Source of the DNA: an uncultured Collinsella sp.
GTDB lineage: Bacteria; Actinomycetota; Coriobacteriia; Coriobacteriales; Coriobacteriaceae
Direction: 5' to 3'
Assembly (NCBI GenBank): GCA_902470915.1
Contig: CABRIB010000098.1
Span: 1 to 6,634, forward strand
DNA length: 6,634 nt
Made by a program: the position numbers and the translations under genes. Of this stretch, positions 1-5,353 are shown in pieces (the stretch's first letter is position 1; the number at the start of each line of letters is the position of its first letter). The notes under the pieces were generated by a model that searched no databases, was not told where the DNA came from, and saw only the letters and a program-made list of their open reading frames with translations.

Positions 1-45
1 GATAGGAGTCCGTCTCGTGGGCTCGGAGATGTGTATAAGAGACAG
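1..45. other. Nextera i7 adapter and index (artefact, not genomic)
   Basis: Positions 12-45 match the Illumina Nextera Read 2 transposase adapter, ending in the 19-bp Tn5 mosaic end at 27-45 (AGATGTGTATAAGAGACAG). Positions 1-3 (GAT) match the end of the P7 oligonucleotide, and 4-11 (AGGAGTCC) match the 8-nt i7 index I recall as N705. This is library oligonucleotide sequence left in the contig. Genomic sequence starts at about position 46. Confidence 0.97.
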
Positions 46-157
46 GGTTTATTTTGGTCGGTTTTATCTGGGGATATGCCAAGAGCACGGCTATCGACAA
101 TTCAGAAAAAAGAAAACTGAATAGGCTATCTGGCTAAATCGCAACCCGCACCAACCA
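46..157. other. AT-richer non-coding stretch, no gene seen
   Basis: This stretch lies between the left adapter and the large inverted repeat. It is clearly richer in A and T than the rest of the window. No ORF with coding character is visible on either strand. The only structure noted is a weak 6-bp inverted repeat, ATTCAG at 100-105 and CTGAAT at 117-122, around an A-rich 11-nt loop, plus a GGCTATC direct repeat at 89-95 and 124-130. It may be the intergenic region before the next gene, which lies outside the contig. Confidence 0.5.
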
Positions 158-305
158 GCCCTTTTGCTATTCCCGGCGGGGGCCGCGGGTAAAGTTTATC
201 GCGAGTTCCGCACGAGCCGGAGAGCACTTAATGTGCTCTCCGTGCGAGCAGGACTGTAGAGCAGGAAACTTTACCCGCGGACCCCGCCGGGAATAGCAAA
301 AGGGC
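158..305. repeat. 148-nt nested inverted repeat with 40-bp arms
   Basis: The left arm at 158-197 and the right arm at 266-305 are reverse complements over 40 bp with one mismatch (G182 against A281). The 68-nt spacer has its own perfect 10-bp hairpin at 218-227/233-242 with a TTAAT loop. Short extra pairings (210-212 with 243-245, and roughly 204-209 with 251-255 around one bulged base) let most of the element fold into one long hairpin. The spacer also has an 8-bp direct repeat, GAGCAGGA, at 246-253 and 259-266. No ORF and no clear target-site duplication are visible. It could be a miniature inverted-repeat element, a REP-like dispersed repeat or a structured 3' RNA. A chimeric inversion made during amplification is less likely, because the centre is itself structured and the arms differ by one base. 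The structure is certain; the function is unknown. Confidence 0.85.
218..242. repeat. Perfect 10-bp hairpin at centre of the inverted repeat
   Basis: CGGAGAGCAC at 218-227 pairs exactly with GTGCTCTCCG at 233-242 around the 5-nt loop TTAAT. It sits close to the middle of the larger inverted repeat and would form its tip. It has no U-run on either side, so it is not an intrinsic terminator by itself. Confidence 0.85.
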
Positions 306-328
306 GACCCCTGTACGGAGTCGCCCTT
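298..328 (-). terminator. Intrinsic terminator downstream of pnp
   Basis: On the minus strand, AAGGGCGAC (328-320) pairs with GTCGCCCTT (308-300) in a 9-bp stem with an 11-nt loop, followed by a short U-run (TTTT from 301-298, two of them within the stem). It begins 23 nt after the pnp stop codon, as expected for the end of that transcript. The U-run is short, so termination may be incomplete. Its 3' arm and tail are shared with the right arm of the inverted repeat at 158-305. Confidence 0.75.
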
Positions 329-351
329 GTTGAGCTGCTTATGTGTAGCTG

Positions 352-2598
352 TTACTCGGCGTCGTGGTGACGGCGGGGCTTGCGGCCTCCGTTGTCGCCG
401 GGACGGCGCGGACGGTCGCTGTGCTCGGAGCGCTCGCGACGCGGACGCTCACGGCGCTGGAAGTGCTCGCCGTCGCCCTCGGAGGCACCCTCGGCACGAG
501 CCGGGGCCTCGGGCTTGTCCAGACGATCGAGCGAGATCTTGCCGCGATCGTCGACCTCGATGACGACGACCTTGACCTCGTCGCCGACGTTGAGAACGTC
601 CTCGACCTTCTCCACGCGGCCCTTGGCAACGCGGGAGATGTGCAGCAGGCCATCCTTACCGGGCAGCAGGTTCACGAACGCGCCGAAGGGCTGGATGGAG
701 ACCACGCGACCGGTGTACTCCTCGCCCGGCTCGGGAACCTTGATGATGAGCTTGATGCGCTCGACAGCCTGATCGACGGACTCGCCGGTGCCGCCGACAA
801 AGACGGTGCCGTCCTCCTGAATGTCGACCGAGGCGCCGGTCTCGTCCTGGATACCGCGGATGACCTTACCGCCGGAACCGATGACGTCGCGGATCTTGTC
901 GGTCGGAACCTGGATGGAGACGATGCGAGGGGCGGTGCTGCGCGTGGTGTGGCGCGGCTCGGGGATCACATCGAGCATCTTCTGCAGGATGAAGGCGCGA
1001 CCCTCCTTGGCCTGCTGCAGGGCGCGGGCCAGGATGTCGAAGGTGAGGCCGGTAGCCTTGTTGTCCATCTGCAGGGCGGTGATGCCCTCGGTGGTGCCGG
1101 TGACCTTAAAGTCCATGTCGCCCAGGAAGTCCTCGAGACCCTGGATGTCGGACAGGACCACAGTCTTGCCCTCCTCCTGGATCAGGCCCATGGCGATACC
1201 GGAGACCGGGCGCTTAATGGGCACGCCGCCGTCCATAAGGGCGAGCGTAGAACCGCAGGTCGAAGCCATCGAAGAGGAGCCGTTGGACTCCATGACCTCG
1301 GAGACGACGCGGATGGCGTAGGGGAACTCGTTCTCGTCGGGGAGCACCGGAAGCAGAGCGCGCTCGGCCAGATTGCCGTGGCCGATCTCGCGGCGCTTGG
1401 GGCTGCCCATGCGGCCGGTCTCGCCGGTGCAGAACGGCGGGAAGTTGTAGTGGTGCATGTAGCGCTTGCCCTCGGTGGGCTCGATGGTATCCAGACGCTG
1501 GCCCTCGTTGAGCATGCCGAGCGACAGGACGGAAAGCACCTGGGTCTGACCACGCTGGAACAGGCCGGAGCCGTGAACGAGCGGCAGGTAGTTGTCCTTC
1601 ACCATGATGGGACGGATCTCGTCGGCGGCACGGCCGTCGACGCGCTCACCGGTCTCGACGACCATGGTGCGCATGGCCTTCTTCTCGAGCTTCTTGAGCG
1701 CCACGGGGATCTCGCGCTCCCAAGCGGCCTGCTCCTCCTCGGTGAACTCGGCACGGATGGACTCCTTCAGAGCCTCGACCTTGCCGATACGGGAGAGCTT
1801 GTCGGCATCGCGCAAGGCGGCTGCCATCTCGTCGTAGTGGGCGAAGATGCGCTCCTGGACCTCCTCGACGGGCTGGTCGAGCGGGTACTCCTTCTTGACG
1901 ATGGGGCCGTTGGCCTGCTCCCACTCGGCAACGAACTCGTCCTGAGCCTGGCAGAAGGCAGCAAGGGCCTCCTGGCCAAACTTCATGGCGGCGAGCATGT
2001 CGTCCTCGGAGATCTCCTCGGCGCCGGCCTCGACCATCGAGATGAAGTCGGCAGAGCCGCCCAGCTCCAGGTCCAGATCGGAGTTCTCGCGCTCCTCGTA
2101 GGTGGGGTTGACGATAAACTCGCCGGTCTCCACGTTGCGGCCGATGCGCACGCAGGCAAGCGGGCCCTCGAAGGGCACGCCGCCGAGCGTCATGGCCAGG
2201 GAAGCACCCATGACGTTGATGACGTCAAAGGGGTTGACCTGGTCGGCGACAAGCGAGGTGGCGACGATGTGCACCTCGTTGCGGAAACCGTCCGGGAAGC
2301 TCGGGCGAATCGGACGGTCGATCATGCGCGCGGTGAGCGTGGCCTTCTCGCTGGGACGGCCCTCACGCTTGAGGTAGCCACCCGGGATGCGCCCTGCGGC
2401 GTACATCTTCTCGTTGAAGTCGACGGTCAGCGGGAAGAAGTCGTAGTTCTTGCGCTCCTTGGAGACGACCACGGTGTCGAGCATCGTGGTGTCGCCCTGC
2501 TTGACCAGGCAGGCGCCGGTGGCCTGCTTGGCAAGCTCGCCCGACTCGAAGGTGTAGGTCTTGCCGTACAGCTCAAAGGTCTTGGATACGAGTGTCAT
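352..2598 (-). CDS. pnp: Polynucleotide phosphorylase (PNPase)
   Basis: This 3'-5' exoribonuclease uses phosphate to release nucleoside diphosphates from RNA and can also add tails; the family works as a cytoplasmic trimer. The 748-residue protein has the full architecture: first RNase PH domain (about 10-145), helical linker (about 240-310), second RNase PH domain (about 315-550), KH domain (about 557-617, with VIGSGGKVI at 572-580) and S1 domain (about 624-693). The expected catalytic features are present: a serine cluster in SNGSSS (438-443) and the metal-binding aspartates D490 and D496 in EDFLGDMDF. After S1 comes an Arg-rich, low-complexity tail (about 697-748). The ATG start is supported by AAAGGAG at 2603-2609, 4 nt upstream. 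It follows rpsO in the same direction, a very common pairing, and is separated from it by a terminator and leader hairpins, which suggests readthrough or a separate promoter. The TAA stop is followed by an intrinsic terminator. Confidence 0.98.
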   Translation of the reverse strand: MTLVSKTFELYGKTYTFESGELAKQATGACLVKQGDTTMLDTVVVSKERKNYDFFPLTVDFNEKMYAAGRIPGGYLKREGRPSEKATLTARMIDRPIRPSFPDGFRNEVHIVATSLVADQVNPFDVINVMGASLAMTLGGVPFEGPLACVRIGRNVETGEFIVNPTYEERENSDLDLELGGSADFISMVEAGAEEISEDDMLAAMKFGQEALAAFCQAQDEFVAEWEQANGPIVKKEYPLDQPVEEVQERIFAHYDEMAAALRDADKLSRIGKVEALKESIRAEFTEEEQAAWEREIPVALKKLEKKAMRTMVVETGERVDGRAADEIRPIMVKDNYLPLVHGSGLFQRGQTQVLSVLSLGMLNEGQRLDTIEPTEGKRYMHHYNFPPFCTGETGRMGSPKRREIGHGNLAERALLPVLPDENEFPYAIRVVSEVMESNGSSSMASTCGSTLALMDGGVPIKRPVSGIAMGLIQEEGKTVVLSDIQGLEDFLGDMDFKVTGTTEGITALQMDNKATGLTFDILARALQQAKEGRAFILQKMLDVIPEPRHTTRSTAPRIVSIQVPTDKIRDVIGSGGKVIRGIQDETGASVDIQEDGTVFVGGTGESVDQAVERIKLIIKVPEPGEEYTGRVVSIQPFGAFVNLLPGKDGLLHISRVAKGRVEKVEDVLNVGDEVKVVVIEVDDRGKISLDRLDKPEAPARAEGASEGDGEHFQRRERPRRERSEHSDRPRRPGDNGGRKPRRHHDAE

Positions 2599-2611
2599 TG
2601 TTCTCCTTTAC

Positions 2612-2634
2612 CCCACAGGCCCCTTGCCTGCGGG
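2612..2634 (-). promoter_or_regulatory. pnp leader hairpin next to the ribosome binding site
   Basis: On the minus strand, CCCGCAGGC (2634-2626) pairs with GCCTGTGGG (2620-2612) in a 9-bp stem with a 5-nt loop. One pair is a G-U wobble that exists only in minus-strand RNA, which supports the pnp sense orientation. The stem ends two bases before the AAAGGAG ribosome binding site of pnp. It could affect translation or be an RNase III entry point, as known for pnp leaders in other bacteria. The role here is inferred. Confidence 0.5.
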
Positions 2635-2666
2635 CTTCTCATGTGACGCGGGCCCCCTGCCCCCGC

Positions 2667-2682
2667 CACGCTTCAGAGCGTG
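2667..2682 (-). promoter_or_regulatory. Second hairpin in the rpsO-pnp spacer
   Basis: CACGCT (2682-2677 on the minus strand) pairs perfectly with AGCGTG (2672-2667) around a CTGA tetraloop. It lies between the rpsO terminator and the hairpin next to the pnp ribosome binding site, so the pnp leader would contain two hairpins in a row. Function unknown; it is a candidate processing site of a readthrough transcript. Confidence 0.4.
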
Positions 2683-2701
2683 ATTGTTCGCGCCCTTACA
2701 C

Positions 2702-2733
2702 AAAAAGAGCGCCCCGCTGCGCAGGACGCTCTT
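2702..2733 (-). terminator. Intrinsic terminator between rpsO and pnp
   Basis: On the minus strand, AAGAGCG (2733-2727) pairs with CGCTCTT (2711-2705), with two further G-C pairs possible after a one-base bulge, and TTTTT follows (2706-2702). It starts 14 nt after the rpsO stop. It would end the rpsO message or attenuate readthrough into pnp, giving more S15 than PNPase. Confidence 0.75.
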
Positions 2734-2747
2734 AGCATGTACAAATC

Positions 2748-3026
2748 CTACTGGATGTTGTCGCGGATGCCCAGAGCCTTGATGAGCTCACGGTACTCGA
2801 CGATGTCGTTCTTCTTGATGTAGGAAAGAAGACGACGACGACGACCGACGAGCATGAGCAGACCACGACGGGTGTGGAAGTCCTTCTGGTGGGACTTCAT
2901 GTGCTCGGTCAGCTCCTTGATGCGCTCGGACAGGATGGCGACCTGAACCTTGGGGTTGCCGGTGTCGACCGGGGTGTTACCGAACTGGGCAGTCAGCTCA
3001 GCCTTGCGCTCTTTGGAAACAGTCAT
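2748..3026 (-). CDS. rpsO: 30S ribosomal protein S15
   Basis: S15 is a primary-binding protein of the small subunit; it binds the central domain of 16S rRNA around the h20-h22 junction and contributes to bridges with the 50S subunit. The 92-residue protein is close to the usual 89 and aligns by eye over its full length. The family signature DTGNPKVQVA is at 21-30, with rRNA-contacting residues T22, G23, Q28, H42 and D49 in place, and the basic segment HTRRGLLMLVGRRRRLLSYIKK spans 51-72. The ATG start is preceded by AAAGGTG at 3032-3038 with 5-nt spacing. The gene lies between recO and pnp, all in the same direction, with a 137-nt upstream gap large enough for its own promoter and leader. S15 often represses its own translation through the mRNA leader; a hairpin that could serve this is noted separately. 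Confidence 0.98.
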   Translation of the reverse strand: MTVSKERKAELTAQFGNTPVDTGNPKVQVAILSERIKELTEHMKSHQKDFHTRRGLLMLVGRRRRLLSYIKKNDIVEYRELIKALGIRDNIQ

Positions 3027-3046
3027 TGTTTCACCTTTCGTTTAAC

Positions 3047-3062
3047 GTCGCCCACGGGCAAC
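3047..3062 (-). promoter_or_regulatory. Hairpin in the rpsO leader, possible S15 autoregulatory site
   Basis: In minus-strand RNA, GUUGCC (3062-3057) pairs with GGCGAC (3052-3047) around a CGUG loop, 20 nt before the rpsO start codon and 8 nt before its ribosome binding site. The stem contains a U-G wobble next to a G-C pair, resembling the G-U/G-C element that S15 recognises in 16S helix 22. S15 autoregulation through varied leader structures is established in other bacteria. Assigning it to this short stem is a hypothesis. Confidence 0.3.
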
Positions 3063-3130
3063 TCGATTCGCCTCGGACTGGGAAGCCGCCGGTGGAGCGA
3101 GCAACCAAGGTCGAGGTACCAACGGCCGAT

Positions 3131-3139
3131 ATGTTACCA
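3131..3139 (-). promoter_or_regulatory. Weak candidate extended -10 promoter element for rpsO
   Basis: The minus strand reads TGGTAACAT, which fits an extended -10 element (TG, one base, TAACAT). No convincing -35 box is visible 16-18 nt upstream. Transcription from here would give an rpsO leader of roughly 95-100 nt containing the hairpin at 3047-3062. The call rests on motif resemblance and on the absence of a terminator after recO, so readthrough from recO is an equally good source of the rpsO message. Confidence 0.2.
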
Positions 3140-3163
3140 CAAGCAGCCCGCCCCTGCGCATCA

Positions 3164-3913
3164 TCACCGACCCAACATGAATTCCATCGCACGGAGGCGC
3201 TGATCGGTGTACGTGGCGGCCCAAACATGCGAAAGCCCGAGCAAGAATGCCGCCGTATGCGGGTCGATTCGCTCGGCCATGAGCGCATCGAAGGTCATGG
3301 ACATGAGGGCGCGCAGCCAGGCGACCTCACCAGTCGATACCAGCTCGGCACCCGGAACGCTCGACGCGCACGATCCGCACATGAGCCCGCCCGCCTGTGG
3401 TGAAAAATGCGACAGCATGGGGTCTCCGCACAGCACGCAGGCCGAAAAATCTGGTCGATAGCCAACGTGCGACAGCAGCTTAAAGACATATGCCGCCACA
3501 AGTAGGTCCATATGCGCCGCGTCAATCCCGCTGCCCACCAGGGTAAGCGCCCGTTGCGTAATGGCAAAGGTAAACGGGTCCTCGGCGTCCTCGAACGAGC
3601 ACACGCGCGCAACCTCGGCGATCGCGCTTGCGGCGCAGGTCGTCTCGTAATAGGGCGCAGCGCCGAGCGGCGCCTCCATAAGCTCGGCCTGAGAAACCAC
3701 GTCGAGTGACCGTCCATGCGCGAGCAGCATATCGACCGTACAGAACAACTCGCAGCGCGCCGCCAACCGCCCGCCGGGCTTACGCGCGCCCTTTGCCACG
3801 GCACGAACCTGCCGGCCCCGCTCGTCAAGCATCGTCAAGATCAGGTCCGTCTCTTTGAGCTTCGTCTTATCGAGGACGAGCACCTTCGTGCGATATGTCC
3901 GGGAGCCTGCCAT
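3164..3913 (-). CDS. recO: DNA repair protein RecO
   Basis: RecO is a recombination mediator. With RecR it helps load RecA onto SSB-coated single-stranded DNA in the RecF pathway and can anneal complementary strands. The 249-residue protein has the usual length. The N-terminal OB-fold (about 1-80) starts YRTKVLVLDKTKLKETDLIL and includes the characteristic basic loop VRAVAKGARKP at 36-46. A helical middle region follows, and a four-cysteine zinc site, CVLC at 159-162 and CGSC at 179-182, which many but not all RecO proteins keep. The ATG at 3913 gives the normal N-terminus. It starts 9 nt after the era stop, yet I see no good Shine-Dalgarno sequence in front of it, so translation probably depends on coupling to era. 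The gene ends in two tandem in-frame stops (TGA TGA), with no terminator visible after it. Confidence 0.96.
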   Translation of the reverse strand: MAGSRTYRTKVLVLDKTKLKETDLILTMLDERGRQVRAVAKGARKPGGRLAARCELFCTVDMLLAHGRSLDVVSQAELMEAPLGAAPYYETTCAASAIAEVARVCSFEDAEDPFTFAITQRALTLVGSGIDAAHMDLLVAAYVFKLLSHVGYRPDFSACVLCGDPMLSHFSPQAGGLMCGSCASSVPGAELVSTGEVAWLRALMSMTFDALMAERIDPHTAAFLLGLSHVWAATYTDQRLRAMEFMLGR

Positions 3914-3922
3914 TGACGCGAA

Positions 3923-4954
3923 CTAATCTTCCGCGTTGTACCCAAAGCGGCGAATCTGGGCCTCGTCGTCACGCCAGCCGGCCTTGACCTTCACGTCCAG
4001 CTCCAAAAAGACCTGCGTGCCAAAGATGCGCTCAAGATCGCGACGGGCGTCGATACCGATATGCTTGATCATCTCGCCGCCCTTGCCGATGATGATGCCC
4101 TTCTGGCCCTCACGCTCGACGTAAATGGTGGCGTGCACGCGTAGCACCTTCTTGGTCTGCTCGAGCGCATCGCAGATCACGCCAACGGAGTGCGGGATCT
4201 CATCACGGGTGCGGCGCAAGACCTTTTCGCGCACAAACTCAGCAACGAGCGTCTCGTCAGAAGCGTCGGTGCCCATGTCCTCGGGGAACCAACGCGGGCC
4301 TTCGGGCAAAAAGTGCGCAACGGTCTCGATAAAGGCATCGACGTTGAAGTTCTTGACCGACGACGTCACGATCTCGTCGTCATATTCCATGAGCTCGTGG
4401 GCGGCCTTAAGCTGCTCCATGACCTGTGCGGGGTCGGCCTCATCGGCCTTAGTGAGCACCAAGACCTTCTTGCAACGAGCGCATCTGACACGCTCGGCAA
4501 CCCAGGCGTCTCCCCTGCCGATGGGCTTGGTGGCATCAATCAAAAACGCGACGACATCGACATCGTTCAGCTCGAACAACGCACTCTTGTTAAGCTCGGA
4601 ACCCAGGCCGTCCTTAGGCTTATGAATACCCGGGGTATCGACAAAGACCAGCTGGTAGCCGGGGCGGTTGACGACGGCGCGCATGCGGCGACGAGTCGTC
4701 TGGGCCACCGGCGAGGTGATGGCGACCTTCTTGCCGTAACAGGCGTTGAGCAGCGTGGACTTGCCGGCGTTGGGACGACCGACCAGGGCCACAAAGCCGC
4801 TGCGGAAACCGGGCTCCACGTCGCCAAAGCCCGCGAGGTTGTCGTCCTCGTCGCACAGGGCGTCGAGCTCCTCATCGCTCATGCCCTCAAACGGGTCGAA
4901 CTCCTCGGCCTCGTCATCCAAAATCTCATCGATAGGCTGCATATTGTCGGACAT
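3923..4954 (-). CDS. era: GTPase Era
   Basis: Era is an essential GTPase of 30S assembly; its KH domain binds the 3' end of 16S rRNA. The protein has 343 residues against about 300 usually, and the excess is an N-terminal extension of some 50 residues. GTPase motifs: G1 GRPNAGKS (59-66), G2 threonines in QTTRRR (85-90), G3 DTPG (106-109), G4 TKAD (168-171, where most Era proteins have NKxD) and G5 around SSVK (198-201). The C-terminal KH domain (about 240-332) contains GIIIGKGGEMIKHIG and the typical LELDVKVKAGWRDDE. The extension holds 20 acidic and no basic residues in its first 50. The ATG at 4954 is supported by AAAGGG at 4961-4966 with 6-nt spacing, directly after the dgkA stop, so the extension appears genuinely translated. 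It lies between dgkA and recO, the usual Gram-positive arrangement. Confidence 0.97.
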   Translation of the reverse strand: MSDNMQPIDEILDDEAEEFDPFEGMSDEELDALCDEDDNLAGFGDVEPGFRSGFVALVGRPNAGKSTLLNACYGKKVAITSPVAQTTRRRMRAVVNRPGYQLVFVDTPGIHKPKDGLGSELNKSALFELNDVDVVAFLIDATKPIGRGDAWVAERVRCARCKKVLVLTKADEADPAQVMEQLKAAHELMEYDDEIVTSSVKNFNVDAFIETVAHFLPEGPRWFPEDMGTDASDETLVAEFVREKVLRRTRDEIPHSVGVICDALEQTKKVLRVHATIYVEREGQKGIIIGKGGEMIKHIGIDARRDLERIFGTQVFLELDVKVKAGWRDDEAQIRRFGYNAED

Positions 4955-4966
4955 GGGAATCCCTTT

Positions 4967-5344
4967 CTAAATAAAGCCGAGCGCGTGGGCAAATACCAGC
5001 ACGCCCACAATCGCGGCGGTAATGGAAAGTACGTATACGGAAGCGGCGGCGATGTCCTTCGCACGCTTGGCCAGCGGATGGAGCTCCTGAGTCGCCAGGT
5101 CGACGATGGCCTCCATAGCGGTGTTGCACAGCTCGCCGTGAATCACCAGGCCACAACAGATGATAATCGTGGCCCACTCGGCAATGTCGAGCCCCACGAC
5201 GCAGCCGGCAATGACGGTGCACACGCCCGCAACGAGCATGACCTTAATGTTGCGCTCGGTCTTGACGGCGGTGACGAAGCCCTCCATGGCGTAGGAAAAC
5301 GACTTAAAGAAGGACGGATGGTCCTTGTTCGATCCGGGAATCAT
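4967..5344 (-). CDS. dgkA: Diacylglycerol kinase / undecaprenol kinase, small membrane type
   Basis: This small integral membrane kinase phosphorylates a membrane lipid with ATP. Gram-negative members use diacylglycerol, while Gram-positive homologues have been shown to act on undecaprenol, supplying undecaprenyl phosphate for cell-wall synthesis; the latter is the likelier substrate here. The 125 residues fit the family. After an amphipathic N-terminal stretch there are three hydrophobic segments (about 34-52, 56-69 and 98-118). The family signature is GELCNTAMEAIVDLATQELHPLAKRAKDIAAASV (residues 70-103), with catalytic-region E71, N74 and E78. The start at 5344 has AGGAG overlapping the ybeY stop codon (TAGGAG), only 9 nt between the genes, so translation is probably coupled. 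The gene between ybeY and era matches the Firmicutes-like order. Substrate choice cannot be decided from sequence alone. Confidence 0.93.
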   Translation of the reverse strand: MIPGSNKDHPSFFKSFSYAMEGFVTAVKTERNIKVMLVAGVCTVIAGCVVGLDIAEWATIIICCGLVIHGELCNTAMEAIVDLATQELHPLAKRAKDIAAASVYVLSITAAIVGVLVFAHALGFI

Positions 5345-5353
5345 AGACGGCTC

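Noticed and set aside
100..122. ATTCAG/CTGAAT inverted repeat as a terminator or operator
   Set aside because: Only 6 bp, with an A-rich 11-nt loop, no U-run after it and no adjacent gene; too weak to call.
158..305. The inverted repeat read as a CRISPR repeat or tRNA-like gene
   Set aside because: There is only one pair of inverted arms, with no regularly spaced direct repeats, and the fold lacks a cloverleaf with anticodon and TPsiC arms.
364..2646. A 760-codon open frame on the plus strand covering all of pnp
   Set aside because: It is the antisense shadow of pnp: high-GC codon bias leaves the opposite frame free of stops. The translation is a low-complexity Gly/Ala/Leu/Asp/Val mixture with no family motif, while the minus-strand frame is full-length PNPase.
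3140..3163. GCAG/CTGC stem just after recO as a terminator
   Set aside because: The stem is only 4 bp and no run of T follows on the minus strand.
3026..3403. A plus-strand frame of 125 codons starting in the rpsO-recO gap
   Set aside because: It runs antisense into recO, has no ribosome binding site and its composition is not protein-like.
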